Shown one piece after another: positions 21,883 through 31,078 of a stretch of DNA of 64,000 bases. Under the pieces are notes generated by a model. That model was not told where the DNA came from. It made no database searches and worked only from the letters and a program-made list of their open reading frames with translations. This DNA comes from Amycolatopsis saalfeldensis (GTDB lineage Bacteria; Actinomycetota; Actinomycetes; Mycobacteriales; Pseudonocardiaceae). Numbering within the stretch: position 1 is the stretch's first letter; the number at the start of each line of letters is the position of its first letter. The stretch spans positions 62,001 to 126,000 of the forward strand of contig NZ_FOEF01000023.1 of assembly GCF_900110575.1 (NCBI RefSeq), written 5' to 3'. The position numbers were made by a program, and so were the translations under genes.

Positions 21883-22880
21883 CGCACACGCACCCTCGGG
21901 TCGATGATCCCGTACGAGACGTCGACCAGCATGTTGACCAGCACGTACACCAGCGCCCCGAACAGCAGCAACGCCTGCAGCCGGGGATAGTCACGCCGTT
22001 CGATGCCCTCGGCGAGCAGGAACCCGAGGCCGCGGAAGTTGAACACCCGCTCGGTCAGCACCGCGCCGCCGAGCAGCGCGCCGGTCTGCAGGCCGATGGT
22101 CGTGACCACCGGTAGCAGGGCGTTGCGCAGCACGTGCCGCTGCCGCACCACCTGCTGGGTCAGGCCCTTCGAGTTGGCCGTGCGGATGAAGTCCTCGTTG
22201 AACACCTCGAGGACCGACGCCCTGGTGATCCGCGTGATCACCGCGAGCGGGATCGTGGCCAGCGCGAACGCCGGCAGGATCAGGTGCTTGATCGCGTCCC
22301 AGACGGCGTCCCACTCGCTGGTCATGATGCCGTCGAGGATGGCGAAGTTGGTGATGCTGGTGGCGTCGATGCCCGGCGCCTGCCGTCCTTGCGAAGGCAG
22401 GCCCAGCGGCGAGGCCAGCAGGTCCTGCATCGTGTAGCCGAGGAAGAACACCGGCACCGCGACGCCGATCAGGGTCAGCACGATGATCACGTTGTCCACG
22501 GCACCGCCGCGGTAACGCGCGGCCAGGTAGCCGAACGGCACGCCCAGGATGACCGCGATGAGCATCGCCGAGACGCCCAGCTCGATCGTGGCGGGCAGGA
22601 ACGTGCCGATCTCCGACATCACCGGCTGCGCGGAGACCAGTGAGTTGCCGAAGTCGCCGGTGACGGCGCGGCCGAGGAACTTGAAGTACTGCAGGATGAT
22701 CGGCTGATCAAGGCCGAGCACGTGGTTGAGGCTCGCGATTTTCTCCGGCGTCGCCTTGTCTCCCAGCAACGCGGCGGCGGGGCCGCCGGGCAGGGAACGC
22801 AACCAGGCGAACACCAGAATGGACAGGATGAGCAGCGTCGGAATCGCTTGTAGCACCCGACGCACGAGGAAACGGAGCAC
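21879..22880 (-). CDS. oppB: Oligopeptide ABC transporter permease
   Basis: 333 residues from GTG 22880, which follows AAAGGACTG at 4-8 bp; a longer open frame upstream has no ribosome site. MLRFLVRRVLQAIPTLLILSILVF is the OppB/DppB N terminus. The EAA loop reads RTANSKGLTQQVVRQRHVLRNALLPVVTTIGLQ. First permease gene after the binding-protein gene, separated from it by a strong hairpin. Confidence 0.93.
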   Translation of the reverse strand: MLRFLVRRVLQAIPTLLILSILVFAWLRSLPGGPAAALLGDKATPEKIASLNHVLGLDQPIILQYFKFLGRAVTGDFGNSLVSAQPVMSEIGTFLPATIELGVSAMLIAVILGVPFGYLAARYRGGAVDNVIIVLTLIGVAVPVFFLGYTMQDLLASPLGLPSQGRQAPGIDATSITNFAILDGIMTSEWDAVWDAIKHLILPAFALATIPLAVITRITRASVLEVFNEDFIRTANSKGLTQQVVRQRHVLRNALLPVVTTIGLQTGALLGGAVLTERVFNFRGLGFLLAEGIERRDYPRLQALLLFGALVYVLVNMLVDVSYGIIDPRVRVR

Positions 22881-22912
22881 TTGCAGTCCTTTGTAAACCA
22901 GCCCGGGAACGT

Positions 22913-22952
22913 AGGCCAAAGGGCAGGCGCGGTGGCACCTGCCCTTTGGCCT
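22913..22952 (-). terminator. Intercistronic hairpin between oppA and oppB
   Basis: Perfect 15-bp stem (22913-22927 with 22938-22952), 10-base loop, 19 bp after the oppA stop. Such hairpins commonly stop most transcripts or stabilise the 3' end of the binding-protein message, giving more OppA than permease. Confidence 0.7.
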
Positions 22953-22971
22953 GGCTGTTCAGCAGTCCACG

Positions 22972-24642
22972 TCAGCCGATGGTGACGTTGTTGAATCGTT
23001 CGTCGGTGAGCGGGCTGGCCACCACACCCTTGATCTTCGGCCCGACCACGATGGCCGGCGTCGGGTACGCGATCGGGATGGCGGGCAGGTAGTCCATGAT
23101 CTGCTTGTTCGCCGCCTGGTACGCCTTGGCGTGCTGGTCGCCCGGGGGCGCCGCGTCCGCGGCCGAGAGGGCGGAGAACAGCGCCGGGTTGTTGAAGCCG
23201 AATTCCGGCTTCTCCCGGCCGAAGAACGTGCCGACGAAGTTGCCGGCGTCGTTGTAGTCACCGGTCCAGCCGAGCAGGTGGATGTCCTGCTTGTGGAACT
23301 TCTGGACGTCGTCCTTGTACCCGCCGTTCCACGGCTCCGCGACCGGCTGGATCGTGATGCCGATGGCCTTGAGGTCCTCGGAGATCGCGGTGAACGTGTC
23401 GGCCGGGTTCGGCATGTAGGGCCGGGTGACCTCGGTCGGGTAGTAGAACTTCAGCGTCAGGTTCGACGCGCCGGCCTCGGCCAGCAGCTGCTTGGCCTTC
23501 GCCTGGTCGTACGGGTACTTGGCCACGTCGTCGGTGTAGCCCTCGACGGCCTTCGGCACGAACTCGGTGGCGACCTCGGACCCCTCGGCCAGCTTCGACT
23601 TCACGAACTGGTCGCGGTTGATGCCGTAGGCCAGCGCCTGGCGCACCCGCACGTCCTGCAGCTTCGGGTTGCCCGCCTGGTTGATGCCCAGGTAGAGGAC
23701 GTTGAACGACGGGCGGATGAGCACCTGCTCGCCCTCGTTGCGCAGCAGGCCGTAGTCGGCGGGCGCGGGGAAGTCGTAACCCTGGATGTCGCCGGCCTTC
23801 AGGGCCTGCTTACGGGCGTTCTCGTCCGGGATGACCTTGAAGACGAGCTTGTCGAGCTTCGCCGGCTCGGCGCTGGTGTCGTTGCGGACCAGCGTGATCT
23901 CGCCCTTGCCCTGGTCCCAGCTCTCGAACTTGAACGGGCCGGTGCCGGTCACGTGCTTGTACGCGTAGTCGCTGTAGGAGAACGAGTCGCCGGACTGCGT
24001 GACCTTGTCCGCGTCGTACTGCTTCAGCGCGGTCGGGCTCTGCATCGCGAACGACGGCAGCGTGAACGCGGCCGGGAAAGCACCCTTGGCCTTGTTCAGG
24101 TTCAGCACCGCGGTGCCGGCGTCCTTCGCCTCACAGCTCTTGTAAACGGGGGAGCCGCCCGCGTCGCCCTCGTTCTTGGCAAAGCCCTCGAAGACGTCGC
24201 CGTAGTAGATCATCTGGCTCTGGGCGGCGGCGCCCTTCATGTTGTACCAGCGGTTGAAGTTGAAGCAGACCGCCGCGGCGTCGAACGGGGTGCCGTCGCT
24301 GAACTTGACCCCAGGCTTGAGGGTGAAGGTCCAGGTCTTGCTGTCGTTGCTGGGCTCCCACTTGGTGGCGAGCGAAGGCTCGAGCTCAGCGGTGCCGGGC
24401 TTGTTCTGGATCAGCGTGTCCAGCATCTGCCGGGTGATCCGGAAGGTCTCGCCATCGTCGTTGAAGACCGGGTCGAACATCTTCGGGTTGCCGGTGTCAC
24501 CGAAGACCATCGTGCCACCGGAGCCACCGCCTCCGGCTTCGTCGCGCTGGGATTGCGCGCACCCGGTCAGCGAAACCGCGAGCGCTCCGGCCAGCCCGAT
24601 CAGGGCAGCACGGCGCGTTCGGGTCAGCCGCAATAACTGCAT
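22972..24642 (-). CDS. oppA: Peptide ABC transporter substrate-binding lipoprotein
   Basis: 556 residues, SBP family 5. The signal peptide ends in the lipobox LTGC (about residue 28), followed by a glycine-rich linker, so the protein is lipid-anchored outside the membrane. The fold is complete: TWTFTLKPGVKFSDGTPFDAAAVCFNFNRW, VRQALAYGINRDQFV, and the C terminus KIKGVVASPLTDERFNNVTIG. It delivers peptides to OppBCDF. First gene of the operon, with about 240 bp of leader region before it. Confidence 0.95.
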   Translation of the reverse strand: MQLLRLTRTRRAALIGLAGALAVSLTGCAQSQRDEAGGGGSGGTMVFGDTGNPKMFDPVFNDDGETFRITRQMLDTLIQNKPGTAELEPSLATKWEPSNDSKTWTFTLKPGVKFSDGTPFDAAAVCFNFNRWYNMKGAAAQSQMIYYGDVFEGFAKNEGDAGGSPVYKSCEAKDAGTAVLNLNKAKGAFPAAFTLPSFAMQSPTALKQYDADKVTQSGDSFSYSDYAYKHVTGTGPFKFESWDQGKGEITLVRNDTSAEPAKLDKLVFKVIPDENARKQALKAGDIQGYDFPAPADYGLLRNEGEQVLIRPSFNVLYLGINQAGNPKLQDVRVRQALAYGINRDQFVKSKLAEGSEVATEFVPKAVEGYTDDVAKYPYDQAKAKQLLAEAGASNLTLKFYYPTEVTRPYMPNPADTFTAISEDLKAIGITIQPVAEPWNGGYKDDVQKFHKQDIHLLGWTGDYNDAGNFVGTFFGREKPEFGFNNPALFSALSAADAAPPGDQHAKAYQAANKQIMDYLPAIPIAYPTPAIVVGPKIKGVVASPLTDERFNNVTIG

Positions 24643-24881
24643 CTGGCACCCCTTGGGAATGTTCGGGTCATAGTCACCGTCCGGTCGGTCAGTCGGGATG
24701 ACCCCGGACGATCGGTGTGCTCGCCGACACTAGCGGGAACTCGGCCCGCACTTAAGCACGTGAGGTTACGATCGCGCTACTTACAGGCCAAAATAAGCGC
24801 GAACAGTCCGGAATTGTGCACGTTGCGTAGCCGTTTTCGGTGGTTTCGCACCAGGAGTACCGGGCTCGCTACCCAAATGGC
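24643..24881. promoter_or_regulatory. Upstream region of the opp operon
   Basis: Gap of 239 bp between oppA and the 3' end of the opposing kinase gene. It is less GC-rich than its surroundings (for example 24770-24800) and must hold the opp promoter. I found no operator or hairpin strong enough to name. Confidence 0.3.
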
Positions 24882-25439
24882 CTAGTGCTTTGGTTGGTCC
24901 GCGCCGGCGGTGCCGGGGAGCCGGACCGCGGCCGCGTCCCTGGTGCCGTCCACGGCGAACCAGCCGCGTTCGAAGAGCTGCCACTTGCGCAGTTCGGCGC
25001 GCTGGGCCTCGCCGTCACGGGCGACGGCGGCCGCCAGCCGTCCGGCCTCGGTGCCGCCTTCGACCCAGCACAGCAGGGAAAGCAGCGGCCGCACCGACCG
25101 TCGTCCGCAGGAGACCCCTTCCAGGACAAGGACCTCCGGGACTTCGACGGCCACGCGCGCGCCCGGCCGCGGGACGCCGGTGGACCAGTCCATTCGGCGG
25201 TATGAACCACTCCGCCCGGCCGCCAGCGGCTCCAGCACGCCGGAGACCAGCTCCGGCCACCACGAAACCGGGGAAGCCCAGGTGGCGAAGGCATCCGTGG
25301 TCACCAGTGCGGCTCGCGACCCCAGCAGGGAAAGCGCTTCAAGCGCCGCGGTCGACTTGCCGGCGCCGGACGGCCCGTCGAAGGCGAGCACACGAACGCC
25401 GCCCAGCCGAGGCGGGGCGGCGTCGAGTGCGTCGATCAG
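24882..25439 (-). CDS. P-loop nucleoside (uridine-type) kinase with probable CTG start
   Basis: P-loop protein with Walker A FDGPSGAGKST, followed by a DTDAFATW-like lid/acceptor region (VTTDAFATWASPVSWWPEL) and VLVLEGVSCG, the uridine-kinase-like Walker B. The first standard start, GTG 25391, begins right at the first beta strand. Coding signal continues upstream (IDALDAAPPRLGGVR, a normal family N terminus) to a CTG at 25439 whose CTGA overlaps the TGA of the upstream gene, exactly the -4 coupling used elsewhere here. That start gives 185 residues. It follows the DUF2304 gene. Precise substrate uncertain. Confidence 0.68.
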   Translation of the reverse strand: MIDALDAAPPRLGGVRVLAFDGPSGAGKSTAALEALSLLGSRAALVTTDAFATWASPVSWWPELVSGVLEPLAAGRSGSYRRMDWSTGVPRPGARVAVEVPEVLVLEGVSCGRRSVRPLLSLLCWVEGGTEAGRLAAAVARDGEAQRAELRKWQLFERGWFAVDGTRDAAAVRLPGTAGADQPKH

Positions 25440-25873
25440 CGCGCGCGTGCGGGGCTCACTTCGGGCAGGCCCTTGACGTTGTCCGGGGTCGCGGTCTTGT
25501 CCTCCAGCGCGGCGATGCGGCCTTCCAGCTCACGTTTGGTGTCCTCGAGTTCGCAGCGCAGCAACGCGATCTCCTCGACGGAGGTCCGGACCTCTTCCTC
25601 GAGGTGCCCGACCTCGGTGGACAGGTGCAGCGCGACCAGCGCCAGCACCACGCCGGCCAGGAGGAACACGAAGTTCGACGGCGTCTGCACGCCGGTGATC
25701 TTCGCCAGGAACTCGGCGGCCTGCGGGATCACCGCCAGCACCACCACGCCGACGGCGACCACGAGCCACACGCCCGCGTACTTCTCCCGCAGCTTCCGGC
25801 GCCGCATCATCTCGAGGACGACGAACAGCACCAGGCACGCGACGACGATGCTGAGTACCCGCCAGCCGGCCAT
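25436..25873 (-). CDS. DUF2304-type membrane protein with coiled coil
   Basis: 145 residues: three hydrophobic segments (about 4-22, 36-55, 67-87) followed by a coiled coil (TEVGHLEEEVRTSVEEIALLRCELEDTKRELEGRIAALED). DUF2304 proteins regularly follow a DPM1-like glycosyltransferase, as here (9 bp downstream of one), and may anchor or assist it at the membrane. The stop overlaps the putative CTG start of the kinase gene. Confidence 0.85.
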   Translation of the reverse strand: MAGWRVLSIVVACLVLFVVLEMMRRRKLREKYAGVWLVVAVGVVVLAVIPQAAEFLAKITGVQTPSNFVFLLAGVVLALVALHLSTEVGHLEEEVRTSVEEIALLRCELEDTKRELEGRIAALEDKTATPDNVKGLPEVSPARAR

Positions 25874-25882
25874 GAAATCCCC

Positions 25883-26635
25883 TTACGCTGCGTCGGACGA
25901 GTCGACGGACGGACGGCGGCGGACGAGCGCGAGCAGCAGCGCCAGGCCCGCGCGGCCGAGGTACACCGCGGATTTCACCGGCGAGTGGCTGGGCGTGCCG
26001 CCCGCGCGCTCGCGCATGATCACCGGGATCTCGGCGATCACGAGCTTCGCGCGGATCGCCATCACCAGCGACTCCACCGTGTCACCGAGGTACTCGGCCG
26101 GGTAATACGAAGCGAACAACCGGATGGCTTTCGGGCCCATGGCCTTGAAACCGGACGTGACGTCGGTGATCTTCCGGCGGGCGAGCCGCGAGAACACCAT
26201 CGAAAGCGCCACCATCGCGTACTTGCGGGGGCCGCTCGCCTTGTACGCGCCCTTGCCCGCGAACCGCGAGCCGATCACGATGTCGGCCTCGTCCAGTCCG
26301 GACAGCAGTGCGCCGACCTCTTCCGGGTCGTGCTGGCCGTCGGCGTCCACCTGGACCACCACGTCGTAACCGCGCGCGGCGGCGTACCGGAAGCCGGTGC
26401 GCATCGCGCCGCCGACCCCGAGGTTGACCGAGAGCCGGGCCACTTCGGCGCCGGCCGCCCGGGCGAGCCGGGCCGTGTCGTCCACCGAACCGTCGTCGAC
26501 GACCAGGATGTCCATGTCCGGCAAGGAGGCTCTGACCTGGGCGATCACGGACCCGACACTGGCCTGCTCGTTGAGGGCCGGCATCACGATGAGCACGCGT
26601 CGGGTGTGCACGGACGTAGTGGACACGGAGATCAC
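25883..26635 (-). CDS. Family 2 glycosyltransferase (dolichyl-phosphate mannosyltransferase-like)
   Basis: 250 residues with a GT-A fold: VLIVMPALNEQASVGSVIAQV, ILVVDDGSVDDTARLARAAG and VVVQVDADGQHDPEEVG (the DxD). The pattern matches enzymes that load a sugar onto a polyprenyl phosphate. GTG 26635 is the first reasonable start. The next gene encodes a DUF2304 protein and the upstream gene a large membrane protein, so it probably supplies lipid-linked sugar to a surface-glycan pathway. Confidence 0.9.
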   Translation of the reverse strand: MISVSTTSVHTRRVLIVMPALNEQASVGSVIAQVRASLPDMDILVVDDGSVDDTARLARAAGAEVARLSVNLGVGGAMRTGFRYAAARGYDVVVQVDADGQHDPEEVGALLSGLDEADIVIGSRFAGKGAYKASGPRKYAMVALSMVFSRLARRKITDVTSGFKAMGPKAIRLFASYYPAEYLGDTVESLVMAIRAKLVIAEIPVIMRERAGGTPSHSPVKSAVYLGRAGLALLLALVRRRPSVDSSDAA

Positions 26636-26644
26636 TCTATCTTC

Positions 26645-28612
26645 TTACTGCCCGTGAGGGCGGTCGGACCCGGAGGAGGCACCCGCCGCGACCACGCCCT
26701 GCTGCCCCTCGATCTGGTAGATCGCGGCGCCGTCGTTGCGGAACACCTCGTGGAACTCGGGACCAGGCGCGACGCGCGAAACGCCGACCGACCGTTCGGC
26801 CGTGGGCGTCACCATTCCCTTGCCCACGATCACGTAGCGCACGTGCAGGTCGGTGAGGTCCTTGCGTACCTGTGGGTATTTGTCGATGTCGTCGAGCCAC
26901 ACGCTGAGGTAGCCGGCCTTGGTGGACGGGTCGGCGCCGTAGAAGGTCCACTCGACCGGGGTGACGCCGGACAGCGCGTACATCCACACCGACCCGTCGG
27001 CCTTGTCGTTCATCACGGGCTCGCCGGGCGCGGTGTGCTGGGCGAGCCAGGTGTACGCGGCTTCTTCGGCCTTCGACACCGTGGGGCCGTTGCCGTAGTT
27101 GATTTCCAGCGCCGCGGTGTTGCGGCCGATGTAGCCGCCGCGGCTCAGGCCGCCGAGCACGACGCCGACCAGCAGGGCGCCGACCAGGGCGAGGGTCGCG
27201 GGCTTGAGGTGCACGCGGGTGCCCACCTTGGCGGCGAACCAGCGGCCCGCGGTGTCCACGAACTCGCCGAACGCCACCGCGCCGGCCAGCGGGACCAGCG
27301 CGGCGATGCGCCAGTGGTCGTTGTAGAAGATGCCGGTGAGGGTGTGGATCAGCGGCGTCTCCAGCGAGACGGTGGCCGCGAACAGGCCGCCGAACACGAC
27401 GTACGCGCCCACCATCCACATCATCCGGCGGCGCTTGACCAGCAGGAAGATGCCGATGAGCGCGGGCAGGCCGATCCACCACTGCGGGAAGTCGGCCATC
27501 GGGGAGAACGTGATCGTCTCGCCGATGCCGCCGCTCACCGTCGCCTCGGACGACCAGTACGCGCTGGTCACACCGCCCGCGTTGTACAGCGAAGGCAGCA
27601 CCAGCGGCACGCCGAGCACGGCGGCCAGCACCACGGTCCAGATGAGCGAGGCCCTGGACCGGCGCCAGTCGATCTTCTCCCAGCGGAAGAGCACCGCGAG
27701 CAGGATGAGGATGAAGTAGACCGCGATGACGAACACCAGGCTGGTGTGCAGGCCGGTGAGGCCCGCGACGCCGACGCCGATCGCGACCGGGCCCGCGATG
27801 CCGCGCGGGGAGAGCAGGTGCTTCGCGAGCGCGAGCATGGCGGGGACCATCGCGACGCCGGCGACGTAGGGCCACAACGGGCCGCGCCACAGCGAGTCGT
27901 ACGGGAACGCGGTGAACCAGGTGGTGACGGCGGCCGCGGCGGCGACGGCCAGCGGCGGCATGTGCCAGGCCCGGCACATCGCGGCCACGCCGAGCGGCAC
28001 GCTGATGATCACGGCGAGCACCGCGAGGTTCAGCGTCGGCATCATCGTCAGGCCGGCCTTGTCGAAGACCAGTGCCAGCAGCGCGTGATAAGTGTCGGGA
28101 TAGAAGTAATCGGTCTGGTTGGGCAGGTTCGCGATCGTGCCCACAGTGGAGGGTCGCGCGTCGCCGTGCTCGGCGATCCAGCGCACCAGGTTGCCGTGGA
28201 ACGGCGCGTCCCAACCCTGCTGGACGCTGTTGATCCCGTGCGAGCCGCGCAGGAACGTGACGGTGCCGACCGCCATGCCGACCAGCACGCCGAGGCCGAT
28301 CAGCACGTGGTCACGGACCGAGCGGGCCGGCTTCTCCTCGTCGGCCGCCCATTCCGGGTGCCGCCGGGCGGTGAAGCGGCGGACGGCGAACCCGAGGCCG
28401 AAGCCGGCGAGCGCCACCAGCACCGTCCACAGTGCCACGTCGAGCAGGTTCCAGCGGATGCCGAGCCCGCCGAGCACCGGGATGCCGAGCGCCACGATGC
28501 CGAAGGTGAGCAACGGCCCGGCCGCGGCGAGCGTCCAGCCGCGCAGCCCGATCGCGGTGCCGAACACCAGCCCCGGCACCCAGAAGGCGAGCAAGATCAG
28601 TACTACGTTCAT
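26645..28612 (-). CDS. Large polytopic membrane protein (GT-C-like, DUF6541 type)
   Basis: 655 residues with about twelve hydrophobic segments in the first 500 residues and an extracytoplasmic C-terminal domain. Motif-like loops SVQQGWDAPFHGNLVRWIAEHGDARP and TDYFYPDTYHALLALVFDKAG lie outside the first membrane helices, where GT-C enzymes hold their catalytic acid. It resembles actinobacterial DUF6541 proteins, thought to be lipid-sugar-dependent glycosyltransferases. Position 9 bp upstream of a DPM1-like gene supports this. Activity is inferred, not shown by a unique motif. Confidence 0.8.
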   Translation of the reverse strand: MNVVLILLAFWVPGLVFGTAIGLRGWTLAAAGPLLTFGIVALGIPVLGGLGIRWNLLDVALWTVLVALAGFGLGFAVRRFTARRHPEWAADEEKPARSVRDHVLIGLGVLVGMAVGTVTFLRGSHGINSVQQGWDAPFHGNLVRWIAEHGDARPSTVGTIANLPNQTDYFYPDTYHALLALVFDKAGLTMMPTLNLAVLAVIISVPLGVAAMCRAWHMPPLAVAAAAAVTTWFTAFPYDSLWRGPLWPYVAGVAMVPAMLALAKHLLSPRGIAGPVAIGVGVAGLTGLHTSLVFVIAVYFILILLAVLFRWEKIDWRRSRASLIWTVVLAAVLGVPLVLPSLYNAGGVTSAYWSSEATVSGGIGETITFSPMADFPQWWIGLPALIGIFLLVKRRRMMWMVGAYVVFGGLFAATVSLETPLIHTLTGIFYNDHWRIAALVPLAGAVAFGEFVDTAGRWFAAKVGTRVHLKPATLALVGALLVGVVLGGLSRGGYIGRNTAALEINYGNGPTVSKAEEAAYTWLAQHTAPGEPVMNDKADGSVWMYALSGVTPVEWTFYGADPSTKAGYLSVWLDDIDKYPQVRKDLTDLHVRYVIVGKGMVTPTAERSVGVSRVAPGPEFHEVFRNDGAAIYQIEGQQGVVAAGASSGSDRPHGQ

Positions 28613-28685
28613 GGGATTCGCTGTCCAACCCTCACCGGCTCTTCACGCCGACCACTTCGGCGGCCTGACCCCGCGTGCACACTAC

Positions 28686-29984
28686 TCAGACGCCCGGCAC
28701 GGGCTGCACGTTGCCCGGCCGTCGCAGGACGAACGCCGCGGCGACCACGAGCCCGACGGTCGGCCCCACAGCCAGCCCGACGACCGCCCGCAAGATCGTG
28801 TCACCCGGCAGGAACAACAGCACCAACGCGGTCGAAACAGCGATCACAGCCCAGGTGACGAGCACCTTGTTGGCCTGCGTCCTGGCGACGAGCACCGCGG
28901 TCATCAGCTGCAGCGCGGTCAGCAGGACCGCGCCCCACACCATCCCGGCCACCCACCAGCCCTCGGCGGACGCGTACTTCGCCCCGAACAACAGCTTCAC
29001 CAGCCACGGCCCGATGAGCAGGCCGACCACCGCCCCGACCACGCCCACGACGAGCGTGCCGAGCGTGCCGAGCGCGAGCAGGCGGCGGAGGCGGTGCATG
29101 CCTTCGGTGGTGCCCGACAGCCGCACCACGGTCGGGACCGCCAGCGCCTGCAGCGGTGAAAGCAGCAGCAGGGGGACTCTCGAGACCTGAAGCGTGGCGA
29201 ACAGCACGCCGACCTGCGTGGCGTCGCCCGCCGGGGCGAGCAGGCTGACCAGCGCGGGATAGCCCGTGATGACGCTGGCGGTAAGCCCGGCGCCCGCCAT
29301 GAGCAGCACGATCCGCGAGGTGACCGGCCGCCACGCCTCGCCGTCCAGGTGCGGGTCGATCAGGCCGCTGATCGGCCGCACGAACAGCAGCCAGGCGAAG
29401 GCGCCGGCCGCCGCGGCGATGGCGAAGGACACGATTCCGGTCAGGCCCGCCACGAAGACCCCGGCGAGCACCACCACGCGGACCGCGGCCTCGGCGAACA
29501 CCAGCCACGAGTACTGGGCGATCTTCTGGGCCCCGACCAGCAGGCCACGGGACGCGAACTGGCAGGCGAACGAGAGCGCGCCGCAGAACACGATGATCCC
29601 CAGCTCGGTGCGGCCCGAGTACAAGCGCTCGTTGAGCACCGGCACCAGCAGCGTGAGCCCGGCGACCACCGCGACGATCACGGCACCGACGGTGAGCGCC
29701 CGCAGCGCCGACCGCCCGGGCTTGTGGCCGTCCAGCGCGGCGACCGCCGACTGGCGCGAAAGCTCTTGCTCCAACGGCGACAGGGCGCTACCCAGCCCCA
29801 TCAGGATGCCCCAGAACGAAAGGAAGACCTTGCTGTCCGCCGGTCCGAGCCAGCGGGCGGCCAGCAGCGTCAGTACGTAGCCGAGGCCGATGGCGATCAG
29901 CAGGGAGATGCCGATCTTGCCCGCCGAGCGGCCGGTTTCCCTGGCCAGCCCGCGCTGGCCTTCGTCGGTCACGGGCGTGCTCAT
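28686..29984 (-). CDS. Polysaccharide flippase-like membrane protein (MOP/Wzx type)
   Basis: 432 residues, about twelve membrane segments from SAGKIGISLLIAIGLGYVLTLLAARWLG, the oligosaccharide-flippase N terminus. ALSPLEQELSRQSAVAAL and LLLSPLQALAVPTVVRLSGT are consistent with the MOP superfamily. It probably flips lipid-linked glycan or a polymer precursor. ATG 29984 overlaps the stop of the upstream glycosyltransferase gene (ATGA). Confidence 0.85.
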   Translation of the reverse strand: MSTPVTDEGQRGLARETGRSAGKIGISLLIAIGLGYVLTLLAARWLGPADSKVFLSFWGILMGLGSALSPLEQELSRQSAVAALDGHKPGRSALRALTVGAVIVAVVAGLTLLVPVLNERLYSGRTELGIIVFCGALSFACQFASRGLLVGAQKIAQYSWLVFAEAAVRVVVLAGVFVAGLTGIVSFAIAAAAGAFAWLLFVRPISGLIDPHLDGEAWRPVTSRIVLLMAGAGLTASVITGYPALVSLLAPAGDATQVGVLFATLQVSRVPLLLLSPLQALAVPTVVRLSGTTEGMHRLRRLLALGTLGTLVVGVVGAVVGLLIGPWLVKLLFGAKYASAEGWWVAGMVWGAVLLTALQLMTAVLVARTQANKVLVTWAVIAVSTALVLLFLPGDTILRAVVGLAVGPTVGLVVAAAFVLRRPGNVQPVPGV

Positions 29985-31006
29985 CGGCCGGATCGGCCCA
30001 GCCGGGCGCGCAGGGCGAGGACGAGGCCGCGGACGGCGCCCGCGCCGAATCCGGCGCCGAACACCGGCGTGAGCAAGGCGACCGCGCGGGCTTCGGACTT
30101 CGTGGCGCCGAAGCGGGTCACCGCGGCACCGGCGGCCGCCGAGCCCGCGGCGGCGAGCGCGGCGGCGGTCTTCGGACGGCGGGCGGCGAGACCGAGGCCG
30201 AGCACGCCCACGGCGAACGCGGCGAACAGGCCGTTGCGCGCCGGACCGGGCGAGGCGAGATAGGAGTCGACGAACGTGGTGCCGCGGAAATAGGACTGCG
30301 CGGCGAACTTCTTGAACGAGTCGCGCCCGTGATAGGTCGCGGACAGCTCGGGGGCCAGGAAGATCCGGTGGCGCTCGGCGATCCAGCGCAGCACCCCGGT
30401 GTCGTCGCTGGCGAAACGGGAATCGTCGAACAGCGATTCGAACGCCGCGCAGGCCTGCTCGAGAACATCGCGTGGCGCGGAAAAGAATCCGGTGCCCTTG
30501 GGGAACACGTCGAATTCTTCGATTCCGAACGACATCAGGCGCGGATTGGCGCAGTAGCGCCGCCACGGAATCTTCACCAGTCCGGCCAGGAAGCCCGCGT
30601 ACGGGTTGTGCTCGGAGGCGACGTTGATGTGTCCGTTCCAGACCGTGCGCTCGGGGTGCGCGAGCAACTGGTCGCGCAGGAACACGAGCGTGCCCTCGTC
30701 GACGATCACCCGGCTGTCCAGCAACAGGACCTGCTGCCCGGACGCCTTGGCCAGCCCGGCGAGGCGGGCCTCGAACCGGCCGCTGTTCGGCTGGGCGAGC
30801 ACGGTGATGCCGTGCTGCTGCTGGAGTGCGGCGAGCGTCTCCGCGGTGCCGTCGGTGCTGCCGTCGTCGACCACCACGATCTCGGCCGGCCAGCCCGCGG
30901 CGGCGCAGGCCGTGACCAGTGCGCCGACGCTGCGGGCGATCCAGTCCTGCTCGTTGTAGACCGGAATCACGACGCTGAGCGAAGGGAGGAGCGGGTTCGC
31001 ACTCAC
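29981..31006 (-). CDS. Family 2 glycosyltransferase
   Basis: 341 residues. SVVIPVYNEQDWIARSVGALV, IVVVDDGSTDGTAETLAAL and LLLDSRVIVDEGTLVFLRDQL mark a GT2 domain (first 220 residues); the C terminus has a hydrophobic pair (GLFAAFAVGVLGLGLAA). GTG 31006 follows a leaderless TAGCCT -10 (minus strand 31019-31014). It heads an operon with the flippase and is divergent from an epimerase-like gene, placing it in glycan synthesis. Confidence 0.88.
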   Translation of the reverse strand: MSANPLLPSLSVVIPVYNEQDWIARSVGALVTACAAAGWPAEIVVVDDGSTDGTAETLAALQQQHGITVLAQPNSGRFEARLAGLAKASGQQVLLLDSRVIVDEGTLVFLRDQLLAHPERTVWNGHINVASEHNPYAGFLAGLVKIPWRRYCANPRLMSFGIEEFDVFPKGTGFFSAPRDVLEQACAAFESLFDDSRFASDDTGVLRWIAERHRIFLAPELSATYHGRDSFKKFAAQSYFRGTTFVDSYLASPGPARNGLFAAFAVGVLGLGLAARRPKTAAALAAAGSAAAGAAVTRFGATKSEARAVALLTPVFGAGFGAGAVRGLVLALRARLGRSGR

Positions 31007-31078
31007 CGGGCCGAGGCTACCCTGTGCCCCCGCGCCGGGAGCCCCCAGTATCCTTCGGGCACCGCAAACCGACCAGAA

